Of a DNA stretch of 37,957 nt, positions 1-10,480 are shown one piece after another. This stretch comes from Phytophthora quininea. Its lineage: Eukaryota > Oomycota > Peronosporomycetes > Peronosporales > Peronosporaceae. The notes beneath the pieces are model-generated. The model did not search any database, was not told the origin of the DNA, and saw only the letters and a list, made by a program, of their open reading frames with translations. Within the stretch, counting starts at the first letter, position 1. Each line of letters opens with the position of its first letter. Position numbers and translations under genes: made by a program. The stretch is from contig JAAVTG010000165.1 of assembly GCA_011947345.1 (NCBI GenBank), positions 1 to 37,957 of the forward strand, read 5' to 3'.

Positions 1-2414
1 ATCCTGTCTGCCGCATTGCTGCCAACATTGAAATTGACGCCGATATTTCCACTCTCTGTAAAGTCAGCCGAGAGAATGGCTATCTTTGCGCTTGGGGATT
101 CTTCATCACTATCGCAATCCGAGTCGCACTCCACGTAGCTGTCGGACGAGAACGATTCGCCTCGCTGGATACGATCGAGAGATTTACGTTCGTTCTCTTT
201 CTGGCTCATGACCTCTCGAAATCGAGCTTGATACTTCATCTTATCTTCCGCTGACACAACCAGCTCCACCTTCCGGCGAACTTCCTTCCTCGGGCCCACG
301 AGGCGGTGCTGCTCCATGTCTTCCGTGTTACCGCCAGACGTGTAGGAGTTTGACAGACCATTCTCTTTGCCCAACGCAGCCATCACCGTCTTATCAAACA
401 CACTTCCCGTCGTTTGCGGCCGGTTTCGTTGAAATAGTTTGCATGACCGGCAGCAATGTGGTCTGCGAACAGAGCTACGCCATGAACTGGACGAATCACT
501 AAGCCGCTCACGCCTTTCACTACACCGATTACTGCGCCTTTCGGTCCTTCCTCTCGAAAGCCCTTGGTAGGTTTTACCACCACATCTTTGAAAGCGCCTC
601 CTAACTCGTGAAAGAACGCTGCAGCCCCGGACGATGCTCCAGAGAACCCGACGATGGGCCTCGAGCAGTGTAATCCACATAGTGATAGTCCACAAGTTTC
701 TTCTTAAAGTTCTGGGGAAGGGATCCAACAACAAAGTCGCACACATCACACAGTTTAATCTTGTCGCTGCGACTCCATTTTGTCGCCACTCGAACGTGAT
801 CCAGGTCACAGAGCATGCCCTGCACGGGTAAGTGCCGGTAAAAACTGCGAACAGCTTCCCCGGCGCCGTCTTCTTGCTGCATCTTCTGTTGTATTGCCAA
901 CGCGCGGCTACGCATTTCGGCACTTTGCAGGTTTTTAAACGCTGCACAAAGTTTCTCCGTCGTCAACTCCGCGATGGGGCATGGATCCACACCGACTCTT
1001 GCTTTCACGACAGCCCAGCCCCAGAAGGGTTGGTCTCCGAAAAATGGCACTATGAACGTTGGCTTGCCAGCTAACAATCCCGCAGCCGTCGTGCCAGCTC
1101 CACCGTGGTGCACAACAGCACTCACGCGCGGCATCAACCAATCGTGCGGACAATTTCCCAAGAAGAAAATATTGTCTGGGATAACGAGATCCCCCGCCAT
1201 ATCGCTCCAGCTCGACTGGATGAGCACGCGGGCATTCGCCTGCTTGGCAGCCTCAATAATCATTTTCGTGGTCGCTTTGGGGTTGTCTATCACCATCGAT
1301 CCGAATCCGACGAAAATCGGACCTCCATCGTCACCAAGAAAAGCCTCAAGCTCCGGAGTTGGGGTGTATGTCGACACATTTCCTTGTAGCGTCACCGTGC
1401 CGACAACATCATATAGATCGCCCCAGTCCTTGGGCTTGGGCACCAATTGCGGACTCCACATGAAGGCATGAGGTATTTTCAAGTCTAGCAGGATATCTCG
1501 TCCTCCGTCGCCTTTGCGGATCTTCCTCAAGCCTAACACTTCTGTACGGAATTCGTTTACAACACGCTCCGTTCCCTGCCACATCAATAGATCCACCAGC
1601 TTGTACGACAAGTAATTCCTCTTCTGCGGTTTCCCTGTGTACGGCATATTGACAGCGGGTGCGGGAATGCCGTCGTAGGCACCCATGGCTGCGGGAACAT
1701 GATGTGCAGCGGCACCCCGAGTCGTTCCGCCACGTGGACGTGGCCGTAAGTAACAGGGTTGGAGATAATCGCCTGCGCTCGGAACGGTTTGCCCTTCACG
1801 CCTGGTCCTCCTCCTTCTGGGTCTGGAGCGGATACTGCAGGCCACGTCGATCGCAGAATCTCCTCAATCATCAGCAAGTTTCTCGGAACGTCTCTGTGCA
1901 GCGTCTCGATCTTGGTGGGGATCAAGTGTCCTCCTGTCTTTACCATGTAGGCCGCCAACTCCTTTGGGTCTCCTCCCAGAGGGTAAAACTCGACGCCATA
2001 GCCCGTGACAAAGTCTCTGTAGATGGCGTGGGTGGCGAGACGCACTCGGTGTCCGTCTTGCTGCAGTCTTTTGGCGATGGCGATGAAGGGCTGGACGTCT
2101 CCTCTTGTCCCCACGATCATGATGCAGACGTTGAGTTTTGGAGGGGCTGCGACCTTGGACAGCTGCAGGTCGTCCTCCTCGTCCATCGTAGACCGCGATC
2201 GACGTCGCAGCGCGTCCAGATCAATGTCCTCCTCTTCGGCCACGTCGATTTGGATGCGTCCATCGGGGCCGTGCACGGCGATGCCTGCCGTCTGGACGTC
2301 CTCCAGCGCGTTCTGCGCCTCAGGCGCGGCCGTCAGCTGGCGGGCCGACGTTTCCTTGTGGAGGGCCGCTTTGAAGCGCTGGTTCCAGCCGTGGAACTTG
2401 CACTCGTGCGGCAT
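1..2414 (-). CDS. UGT80-type steryl glucosyltransferase, copy 1 (3' end outside window, frame broken)
   Basis: Probably transfers glucose from UDP-glucose to the 3-hydroxyl of sterols at membranes (known for UGT80/Atg26-type enzymes). From Met at 2414, about 93 acidic residues precede the donor-fold start VCIMIVGTRGDVQPF, followed by YPLGGDPKELAAYM. The C-terminal half carries the sugar-nucleotide motif region CPHDWLMPRVSAVVHHGGAG and the conserved FFGDQPFWG. After the catalytic domain comes a glycine-rich tail (about 383-640) with KGVSGLVIRPVHGVALF, reminiscent of VPS13/ATG2-type C-terminal segments, then an acidic Ser-rich stretch running off the window. The frame changes near 1645-1650, near 655-657 and near 404-408; each is explained by one missing base, two of them in short C/G runs. 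A paralogue lies immediately upstream. Family assignment is firm; the exact sterol substrate is not known. Confidence 0.85.
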
Positions 2415-2641
2415 TCTCTTCTGCTTTGGCGACGGCTATTGGCGAATGATTGAAAATCAAGCCACCTGTGGTGATGCCCCATCTCGTTTCGGGCGCACCA
2501 TGTTGGCACACTCGGAGTAATCGTCACGGGCTCATGCTGCAACTTGGCGTGAACACCTGCAGATGATGGCAAGATACAAGTAAACTCAGGTCCTGATCGA
2601 TAGTATTGCCATCAGCTTTTCGGTCGTTGAGAGGTTCTTCA

Positions 2642-4821
2642 TTAGCTTGCTATTCCTCTCATCACCACACTTTGCCTACCCGACTGGGACGACATCCCAC
2701 GCCGAAAAACACGAGAGCACCAAAACTGGCTGATGTCCTTCATGACGCCGCCAATGTGGTTGAGGCAGGCGATGGCCCACCCCACTTCTTGCAAAAGACG
2801 GCTGCCCCTGGAGGCGACAGTCCGCATGTGACTCGTGTGATGTTGGCCAGCTCTTGGCCTCGAGCAGCATAATCCACTGATCGGTACTCGATGACGTCCT
2901 TGCAATTGCGGCAAGCGTATCGCGTGAAACTGCAGCGCTCGCAAAACTTGATGCCATCTTGTCGACTCCACTTGGTGGCCACCCCGTCGTCGTCCAGATC
3001 GCACCGCATCTTCCGCAGCGGCAAGTGGCGATAGAAACTCCTTACAGCTTCCTCTGCGCCATCCTCTCTGCATTTTCTGCTGCAGTCGTCGTGCTCGGTT
3101 ACGCAGCAGCGGGCTCTGTAACTCGATGAAAGCTTGTCGAAGCTTCTCGGTAGTTAACTCGGTGATCGGACACGGCTCCACTCCCACGCCAGCTTTCACC
3201 ACTGCACGACCCCAAAAAGGTTGGTCTCCAAAAAACGGCACGATAAATGTCGGTTTGCCAGCAAGCAGACCTCCTGCAGTAGTGCCTGCTCCACCGTGGT
3301 GCACGACTGCACTCATTCGGGGCATGAGCCAGTCGTGCGGGCAATTACCTATGAAGAATACGTTGTCGGGGATTTCAAGATCGCCAGCCATATCGGTCCA
3401 GCTCGATTGAACCAGTACTCGGACGTTGGCTTGTCTGGCAGCCTCAACGATCATTTTGTTGTCGCTCTTGGGTCTTCCAGCACCATCGATCCAAATCCCA
3501 CAAAATGGGACCTTCGTCCTTGCCAAGGAACGATTCAAGCTCGGGCGACGGCAAGTACGTCGACTTGGGGTCTTCCAGAGTGACAGTCCCAACCACGTCG
3601 TACAGATCGCCCCAGTCGAACGGCTTCGGCACCAGCGCGGGGCTCCAAATGAACGAGTGGGATATTCAAGTCTAGCAGCATGTCACGACCTCGACCTCCT
3701 TTGCGGATGCGTGGCAGTCCAAGCACGTCATTTCTAAAGCTGTTCACGTACCCTTCAGTGCCTTCCCACAGAAACATATCCACCAACTTGTACGACAAGA
3801 AGTTGCGTCGCTGGGGCTTGCCAGTGTACGGCAATTTCGACATCGGATGTGGGAACACAACCGTGGGAACCCACGGCTGTGGAAACATAATATGCAACGG
3901 CACGCCCAACTTCTCAGCAACGTGGATATGGCCATACGTCACAGGGTTCGAGATGACTGCTTGGGCTCGAAACGGAGCTCCAGCAACACCGACACCACCA
4001 GCGTCAGGGTCAGCCGCCGATACGGCTGGCCACGTCGACTGCAGAATCTCTTCAATCATCTGCATCTGTCTCGGGACGTCTTTCTGCAGCGTCTCCAGAC
4101 TCAACGGAGGGATCAACCTGCCTCCGGTCTTCACCATGTAAGCTGCCAACTCCTTCGGGTCGCCACCCAAGGGGTAAAACTCCACTCCATGGCTCATGAC
4201 AAAGTCCCGATAGATCGAGTGCGTCGCCAACCTCACTCGATGGCCGTCTCGTTGCAGGCGTTTTGCGATCGCTAGGAACGGCTGCATGTCACCTCGTGTG
4301 CCGACAATCATGATGCAGATCTGCATCGCCGGAGGCTTGACAACAACCTGTCGATCATTGTCTCCATGGCCTTTGACTGGTTTTCGACTGCAATTGACTT
4401 CCAATTGCACATCCGACAGCGTCTTGCTGCGTTGTCTTGTTGCCTTGACTCTTCGTAGTGTCGACTGCTCCGGCCCTTCCTCACAGGATGAGTATCCGTC
4501 CGAGGGCTCGTCCACACTCTGTGTCCTCATCTTGGTCTCCTCTTCTGCCTGTGTTTGTTGAGCTCGGTGCCAAGAGAAGAAGGTCGCGAGCTGCTCCTGC
4601 CAAGCTTGGAACAGCTGGTCCAGCTGTTGCAGTCGCTCGAACAGCAAGGGCCATGTAGCGCTGTCCGCAGTGGGCTTGTGCACCACGGGGAGCTCCGCTG
4701 CGAGCTCTCGAGGCGCCAGAAGAGCGTCTTGAACAAGTGGTTCGAGTGCGCAAAGCTCGGTCCCGCAATCGTCACCATCGCTGTCGTCTCTGGCGGAGAA
4801 TTCTGCAATGAAATGGCTCAT
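2642..4821 (-). CDS. UGT80-type steryl glucosyltransferase, copy 2 (frame broken, different or lost tail)
   Basis: Tandem paralogue of copy 1. It starts at Met 4821 with a different N-terminal extension of about 165 residues that includes a Gln/Leu-rich helical stretch. The same donor-fold start (ICIMIVGTRGDMQPF) follows, then the CPHDWLMPRMSAVVHHGGAG box and FFGDQPFWG. Frame changes occur near 3659-3661, 3502-3505 and 3454-3457 (one base missing from runs of G, A and T on the plus strand) and near 3055 (apparent two-base loss in an AG repeat). Beyond the catalytic domain it has a paired-cysteine segment, FCERCSFTRYACRNC. The VPS13-like tail of copy 1 is not recognisable and reading ends near 2642. 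It may be a functional paralogue damaged by sequence errors, or a decaying copy; the missing tail makes true divergence likely at that end. Confidence 0.75.
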
Positions 4822-5010
4822 CGCCTCGAATCTACTACGCTGTCAGCTGAGATGAAACTTGCATGCAGGTGGCTGTCACGAAGGGCTCCGATAACGAGCG
4901 TTGGTACTTTCAACTGGTTTGTTATTGACCTTTACATCGAAATGAACGGCGTCCTCTTCTCGGCTTCCCAAATACAGCAAGAAAGCGACGCTCGTCGTGC
5001 GGTCACATAT

Positions 5011-5862
5011 TTACTTGAGCAGTGTGTCGGCAGATCCCTCGCGCGCGTGCCAACTAGATCCACACGCCGTCATCTTGTTCCTCCTCGGCGGCTGCGGCCT
5101 CCGATTTGCTCGAGTCGGCTCGCAGCACGGGTTGTGGTCGCTGCTGTTGCTCTTGACGGACGCCTCCTTCTTCATCCTGGCGGCGCCGTACGAGACCGAG
5201 AACTCGAGCGTCAAGAACCACGACATCTTCTCCTCGGCCGAGTCGAAGCATAGCTTGATGGTGCGGCCGCGGTTCAGAGAGCACACGATGCCGTAGCGCT
5301 TGCCGTCCCACTCGTCCACGGCTCGGATGAGTCCGGACAGCGCCAACTCGGCGTCGTCGTCCTCGGATTCGTAGCAGCTGAAACTGTCGTGCTTGATAAC
5401 GACGAAGAAGCGCGTCCAGACGTCGTCGTCCGTGAGGCAGTGGGCCCATCCCTCCTTGCTGGTGCGGTTCTTCTTGGCGCTGCGGGGCTTCTTGACGGCC
5501 GCCGAGAGCACGGCCATCCAGGCCGCGTAGGCCACGTGCGTGTCGGCGATGAGCCGCACCTCCTTGCCGGTCACTAGGTGCAGCGAGAGGCCGTTGTTCT
5601 CGGTCGTGAGCGGCGTCACGTCCACAAAATCCAGCACGCCGCGCGCGCCGCGACTCGTGTCCTCGCTGTCGAAGTACGTGAGTGTCTTGCCGCTGAGCGT
5701 GAAGTACCTCCGGGCCCAGGAGCGGAGCGTCTCCTTCTGCTTGCGCATCCAGCCCTGCATTTGGATGTCGTTCTCGTCCGAGAACGTCGACGACTCGCCG
5801 CTGCCGGAGGACATGGAGTTGCCGCGCATGATGCTGCGGAACGAGTTGCCGATGGGCGGCAT
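5011..5862 (-). CDS. Tandem pleckstrin-homology domain protein
   Basis: Uninterrupted 283-residue ORF with two PH domains. PH1 spans about residues 36-123: it opens with QGWMRKQKETLRSWARRYF and ends with the helix containing the conserved Trp, YAAWMAVLSAA. PH2 spans about 137-223: it opens with EGWAHCLTDDDVWTRFFVV and ends with MSWFLTLEFSV. PH domains commonly bind phosphoinositides or protein partners at membranes; the ligand here is unknown. The N-terminus is Ser-rich and could be regulatory. The last 40 residues are basic and proline-rich in this frame, while another frame gives an acidic, Ala/Glu-rich ending at 5054, so a small indel near the 3' end cannot be excluded. No catalytic domain is seen. 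It is divergent from the Mdm35-like gene. Confidence 0.75.
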   Translation of the reverse strand: MPPIGNSFRSIMRGNSMSSGSGESSTFSDENDIQMQGWMRKQKETLRSWARRYFTLSGKTLTYFDSEDTSRGARGVLDFVDVTPLTTENNGLSLHLVTGKEVRLIADTHVAYAAWMAVLSAAVKKPRSAKKNRTSKEGWAHCLTDDDVWTRFFVVIKHDSFSCYESEDDDAELALSGLIRAVDEWDGKRYGIVCSLNRGRTIKLCFDSAEEKMSWFLTLEFSVSYGAARMKKEASVKSNSSDHNPCCEPTRANRRPQPPRRNKMTACGSSWHAREGSADTLLK

Positions 5863-6370
5863 GGCTTGGACGGCTCTGCTGTGTGTGAGTGCGAGTGTGT
5901 GGGGCTGCTGCTGTCGGACGATGATGGTCCGAGGCGTGGAGAAGGCGGAATAAGACCAGAACCGGCCGGTGTTGCGGCTTTGGCTTGAGACTGGGGAAAA
6001 GTTCCTCCCTCAAGAGAAGAGCAGTACCGTCAGGTACAAGTGGCGGCTAGCAGATGCTATGGGTTTCACATACAAACACCAAGATAAAATGAGCAGGGGT
6101 GACGCAAAGTGTGGGGGTCACTCGTCTCACGGACATGCGTCGGACACAATAAAGCAGCCGATCCCTGTCAAACGCGTTGCATCGCTTTTCAAACGGCAAC
6201 CAAGGTGCGTCACGACGTTGACAAGCTCGAAATGAGGGTGAATTCCTCGCCGCGTCCCTGATCTGAGAGCTCTTGCGTGGCGCAGCAGCTACTGAGGGAG
6301 CTCGTCCGGCCACGCAGCTCAGTCTCGATTCTTCCTCGTGACCAGCAAGCCCAGCCCAGCCAACCAAACA
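5863..6370. other. Intergenic region between divergent PH and Mdm35-like genes
   Basis: About 500 bp upstream of both genes. ORFs crossing it are shadows of the flanking coding regions or lack protein-like composition. It should hold both promoters. An initiator-like sequence lies at 6317-6332 for the plus-strand gene; no comparable element was found for the PH gene. Confidence 0.4.
6317..6332 (+). promoter_or_regulatory. Initiator-like element upstream of Mdm35-like gene
   Basis: GCTCAGTCTCGATTCT resembles the oomycete initiator consensus GCTCATTYYNCAWTTT with two or three mismatches. It lies about 40-55 nt before the chosen ATG at 6371, a normal oomycete 5' UTR length. Inferred by eye. Confidence 0.3.
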
Positions 6371-6785
6371 ATGGACGCGTTCGCCGAGTGCGAGGAGCAG
6401 AAGGAGCGGGTCAAGGCCTGCTACGCCGACTGGTTCCAGAAGATCTGGGGCGGCGACTTCGACAAGGCCCGCTGCGACCAGCAGACGCAGGACTTCCGTC
6501 AGTGTGTGGAGGCCGTCATGCAGCGCCAGGCCGACAAGAAGAAGCGAGACGCCTCGGACAAGCAGAACGAGTGGATGGATCGCACCAAGGACAAGTCGGA
6601 CGAGGCCATTCGTCAGGCCAGAGAGCGCGTGCAGCGCGCGCGAGGAGAAGGAGAACGTGAAAGGAGGCGTCAAGGACAAGGCTGCAGATGTGGGCAGCAA
6701 GGTGCAAGAGGCGGCAGACCACTGGAAGAGCAAGATCAAGGGGCTCGCCGGCAAGGACGACAAGAAGCACGACTACGACGACTGA
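6371..6785 (+). CDS. Mdm35/TRIAP1-like twin CX9C protein with long C-terminal extension
   Basis: From the ATG at 6371 the protein begins MDAFAECEEQKERVKACYADW and shows two CX9C pairs, C-EEQKERVKA-C and C-DQQTQDFRQ-C, with the intervening Trp typical of TRIAP1/Mdm35. Family members are imported into the mitochondrial intermembrane space, oxidised by Mia40 and chaperone Ups/PRELI lipid-transfer proteins; this role is inferred by homology. TRIAP1 is about 76 residues, whereas this protein would be about 137. It has a charged helical extension ending DDKKHDYDD that resembles LEA-type amphipathic helices. The frame shifts inside a GC dinucleotide run at 6634-6642; removing one base gives 138 codons. 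Without correction the extension would be Arg-rich and end later (6817), which is less plausible. An ATG at 6338 is also in frame but not needed for the domain. Confidence 0.7.
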
Positions 6786-7030
6786 GGTGGCTCGCATGGA
6801 AGCCGGCCGTTTATTAGTTGCCTCTGTAGTTGTGAAGACTAGCGACAACACGTTCTCTTTTGCCTTTGCAGCGTTGTCGTACCATGTCGTTGCGTAGAGA
6901 AGTCTTCCAGTACTGGTCGTCACATCCGTGTTTATTTTGTGTTCGATTCCCGGCATAGTATGAGCAGCGCATTGACGGATGCTTGCTACTTGTCTCCGTC
7001 GTCTACCCATCATCTGTCGGCGCAATTTAG

Positions 7031-8394
7031 TTACAGCTTGGCGAGAGCAGCCTCGACGTCAGCGTCGCTGCCTACAACGAAGCTCTTGGTGTCGGCCTTC
7101 TTCAGCAGCGCCTCAAACTTCTCCGCGTCGACGTCAGCGTCCACCTTTTGCACCAGTTTGGCGGCTTCTGCGGAGGAAATGGACTTGACGCCCTTGCCAT
7201 CCTTCTGCACGAAAATGGCGGCCTTTGGGTGCTCCACCAGGTTGTTGCACGGCACGTTCACCGCGGAACCGCCCTCGACAGCGACCACGTGCTTCTTCGA
7301 CACCTTCGAGGCGCCATCAACCACTGCGCCACCGAACAGAGACGTCACGCCCGCAGGGTTCCAAATGTTCAGGTGGGCACTGTACAGGAGGCCCTTGTTA
7401 ATCGCAGCGGCACGTCCAGCACCTGCGTCACAACTCTCGTCAGTTCACTCTTTCTCAATCGAACTCTACTACCAGATGCTCACCTGTGGCGTTGAAGACC
7501 AGTGCGGTCTTGTCGTCCTTCACCAACACGTCAGCAGGGACGACCAGCGACTCTGCCTCGGCCACCTCCAGCAGCTTCTTCTTGGCAAGACCGATAGCGT
7601 TTTGCACTGACGCCAGATCGGCGTCTCCCGTAATGACAACCTTGACGAACACAGCGCCATCGTCGTCCTTGTCCAGTAGCAGCTGCGCTTCCGGCGCCTT
7701 GCCCTTGTACTCTCCGGCCGTGGCAACGTACACCACAATGGGGCGGGCCGCGTGCGGGTCTTTGATGGGCACACGCACCAGCAAACTCTGCGCGAACAGT
7801 GCCACCCGCGGCGAGTCCGAGATCACGCGCACACGCGTACGGTCGTCCTTGAACGAGCCCACAGCGCCGTCTTGCGTGTACAGTACCTCCTCCGTGGACA
7901 AGTGTTCCGTCACCTGCTCGTAAAGCCCTTCAAAGTCGTTGAACACGACATCCACGTCCACTTCCTGGATCTCCACCTTCTTGCCAGCTGCAGCAGTCAA
8001 TAGCAGAATCATACAGTTAATAACAATGCATTATCAATATCAATTAGTGGTGTTTTCGTACCAGGCTTCTGCTGCTTGGCGAGCTCCTCGAGCTTGGGCC
8101 AGCTGAGGTTGCGGAAGGCATCGCCGTGGGGCGTCACATCGTCGTCCGCCAGCGACCAGTTGAACTCGATGTTGAGACCTTCGTGCTCCTGCGGGAATTC
8201 CTATTGAGACAGCAAACACAGCAGCAGCAACATCGCACTTGTTAAATAGCTGTTCGTATCCTCGGACTTTTCGTTGCTTGGCAACGCACCACTACGAACT
8301 TATCGGCGGCGTGCGGCGCCACAGCGAAGCCGCGGGTCAGTACGCGGCGAGAGGCAACCACGCGCAGCTTCTGGAGGCTCTGGCGGAGGGCCAT
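7031..8394 (-). CDS. Mitochondrially targeted protein with faint similarity to the PEPCK N-terminal domain
   Basis: Four exons: 8394-8296, 8200-8062, 7987-7484 and 7422-7031, with introns GT-AG throughout. The spliced length of 1134 nt gives 377 residues with no frame error. The N-terminus MALRQSLQKLRVVASRRVL is Arg-rich, lacks acidic residues and is a good mitochondrial presequence. The middle holds FNWSLADDDVTPHGDAFRNL and RVRVISDSPRVALFAQSLLV; the latter recalls the RVRV..ALF..NMLIRP region of ATP-type phosphoenolpyruvate carboxykinase. The C-terminal part has WNPAGVTSLFGGAVVDGA. No P-loop or PEPCK catalytic core is present, so carboxykinase activity is unlikely. I do not firmly recognise the family. 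It is divergent from RAD51C with 133 bp between start codons. Confidence 0.7.
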
Positions 8395-8527
8395 GCTAGC
8401 GAGAGGGAGGCTGGTTCTGGGGTCCGGGGCGATCGTGGGGACGCAAATGACCGGCGCACCTGGCAGCAATTATATAGGAAATTGTATTGGCTAATTTCAG
8501 CCAATGCAGATGCAGTGAGCGGATTTG
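8395..8527. promoter_or_regulatory. Compact shared promoter of the PEPCK-like and RAD51C-like genes
   Basis: 133 bp separate the two divergent start codons, so both promoters must lie here or overlap the first exons. On the minus strand GGTCATTTGCG is a weak initiator-like match. The plus strand shows no clear core element. Confidence 0.35.
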
Positions 8528-10371
8528 ATGGTGCCAAGTTGCCTTTGTCGAGCATCCATGCCCGAGGCGGATGTGTCGCTGGCGGCGTGCGGTCTGGCGC
8601 CGTCAGTTCTCGGTAAGCGCTGGTGTGAATAATGGTGACTGATACAACAGTATCTCTGGTATTTAATGGTGCTAAGAAGGTGTTTTGTTGTTATCTGGTA
8701 GCGGCGCTATTGCGGGCTGGTTTCCGGTACAAGAAAGACCTGGAGGACGTCACGGCGCGTGAACTAGCGAGCGGTGATGAATATTAGCCAGTCATATATA
8801 TTACCTTGCATACACAGATATTGAAATTACTGATTGTTGTCGTCTACAGAGGCCCAGATCAGTATGAAGGAGGCGGTGGTGGTTCTGGAGACTGTGCATC
8901 GGGAAAAGCGGTCCATTGTGGGGAGACGGCGCTGGATGTGCTGCAGGTGGGCAATCACACAAATACGACAGCTGACAATCGAGGTTATGACGGGCGCTGA
9001 TTAATATTAGGAAGTGAACAAGACCGCGCCGATCCCTATGAGGTTGCAAGGGATGGATGAGGTGCTGGGAGGCGGACTGCAACGTGGAGAGGTAACGGAG
9101 ATCTGTACGTAAATTATTTTCTTGTTAGTGGAAATGTTTTTGTGTTTATTAGTGTTGCTATCGATGGTCCAGGCGGAGGTCCAGGCACTGGGAAGACGCA
9201 GTTTGGGTGAAGTTTTTGGCGACATGTTTGTCCTATTTTACTGTACTTATCGATTCATTTGGCTGTGCTGACAGAATCCATGCTTGTCTTGCGGCACAGT
9301 ATGTCGGTGGGAGCGCTGAACACCCTTCGTCGGCTGTATTTATCGGTAAGTTTAACCATTTTAGTACTGTGTATTGTGGCGAAGACTAAACGTGCTAAAA
9401 TTTGATTTCGTAGATAGTGAAGGGAGTTTTATTGTGGAGCGGGTTGCTTCAATGGCTGCGAGTTTCATCGAGGATTTTCGTCAGATTGGCAGACATCAAC
9501 TGGTACGGTGATTGGGTTTGGTCTGGAGTGTGTGGAACGTACATCTAACTTTGATGGTGTCTACTGTAGACAAGAGACGACTTGTTGCGAGGGATCACGT
9601 ATTACCGTGTGCATGACTACCTGGAGCAACTGGAAGTCGCGCATTCCCTTCCTGGCTTTCTTCGGTTGACACCTCAGGTACACCACGCCATAACCACACA
9701 CGATGTCACATTCACATGAAATAACTCTGGTAATCTTTTCAGTGTAAGCTTGTTGTACTCGACACAGTCGCGTACCACTTCCGACACGGCTTCGAAGATT
9801 ACACGCAGAGGAGACGAGCTTTAGACAATCTTGCTACGTTTATGCACGGTCTTGCTGCAAATTTCAAAGTAGCTGTGAGTTTTCTCTGGACTTGATATGG
9901 ACGTACAACACGCTAATTGGATCATCCTGTGAATAGGTGGTACTCGTGAACCACATCACGACGAAATCCTCTTCAACTGATCAAGTAGTTTCTCAAGAAC
10001 GACCTGCTCTAGGTGAGTTTCAATTTCGCTTTTGTATTGAGTGATAGCTCTCACCATACCTTCGGTGAACAGGCGACAGCTGGGCTCATTCCATTTCAAA
10101 TCGAATTGCTTTTGAGTGGGAGGTGCGTCAAGAGTTTGGCATTAATTGAGGTATTCAGAATGTAAATGATTTGTGTTCTTGCATTGCAGGCAAACTATCG
10201 AGTGGCGCGCGTAGTTAAGTCGTCATGTTTGGCCCACCGCTCGGTGTCTTTCGAAGGTAAGTGTTGCAATTGTTGTAAAGTGCAGTTACAAGATTCTGAC
10301 CGACCAACGATTAATCTGTGGTTGATCAAGTGTTAGATCGAGGTGTTCGTGATGCTGTGGAGGATGAATAG
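8528..10371 (+). CDS. RAD51C: RAD51C-like RecA-family recombinase (13 exons)
   Basis: RAD51 paralogue for homologous recombination and Holliday-junction processing. Exons: 8528-8612, 8702-8773, 8850-8946, 9011-9104, 9173-9206, 9275-9345, 9414-9502, 9570-9677, 9743-9874, 9937-10012, 10073-10122, 10190-10256, 10337-10371. The spliced protein (about 336 aa; human 376) has the N-terminal helix-hairpin-helix region, DEVLGGGLQRGEVTEIC, Walker A GGPGTGKTQ split by an intron, AVFIDSEGSFIVERV, Walker B KLVVLDTVAYHF, VNHITTKSS and GDSWAHSISNRIAF. Order and wording match RAD51C better than RAD51, XRCC3 or RAD51D. One break occurs in exon 3: a G run at 8920-8923 needs one more G to link ISMKEAVVVLETVHREK to ETALDVLQ; with it the CDS is 337 codons. 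An in-frame ATG at 8558 is an alternative start. Confidence 0.88.
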
Positions 10372-10480
10372 AACCGGTCGAGTTTAAAACTGGCCTGTAA
10401 TTGAACTGAGCGCTGGATTACAAGACCTAGCAATTCGTGTTGGTTTGGTGATCGTGTCTTTGACCTCGGTGGAGATCTCC

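Noticed and set aside
5054..6013. 319-residue minus-strand ORF overlapping the PH gene
   Set aside because: His/Arg-rich shadow in another frame of the tandem-PH coding sequence.
6047..6763. 238-residue minus-strand ORF with Leu-rich segments
   Set aside because: Antisense to the twin CX9C gene; Leu runs arise from Lys/Glu codons on the other strand.
10083..10098. GCTCATTCCATTTCAA, a close match to the oomycete initiator
   Set aside because: It lies inside RAD51C exon 11, encoding the conserved WAHSISN region, with no gene starting there.
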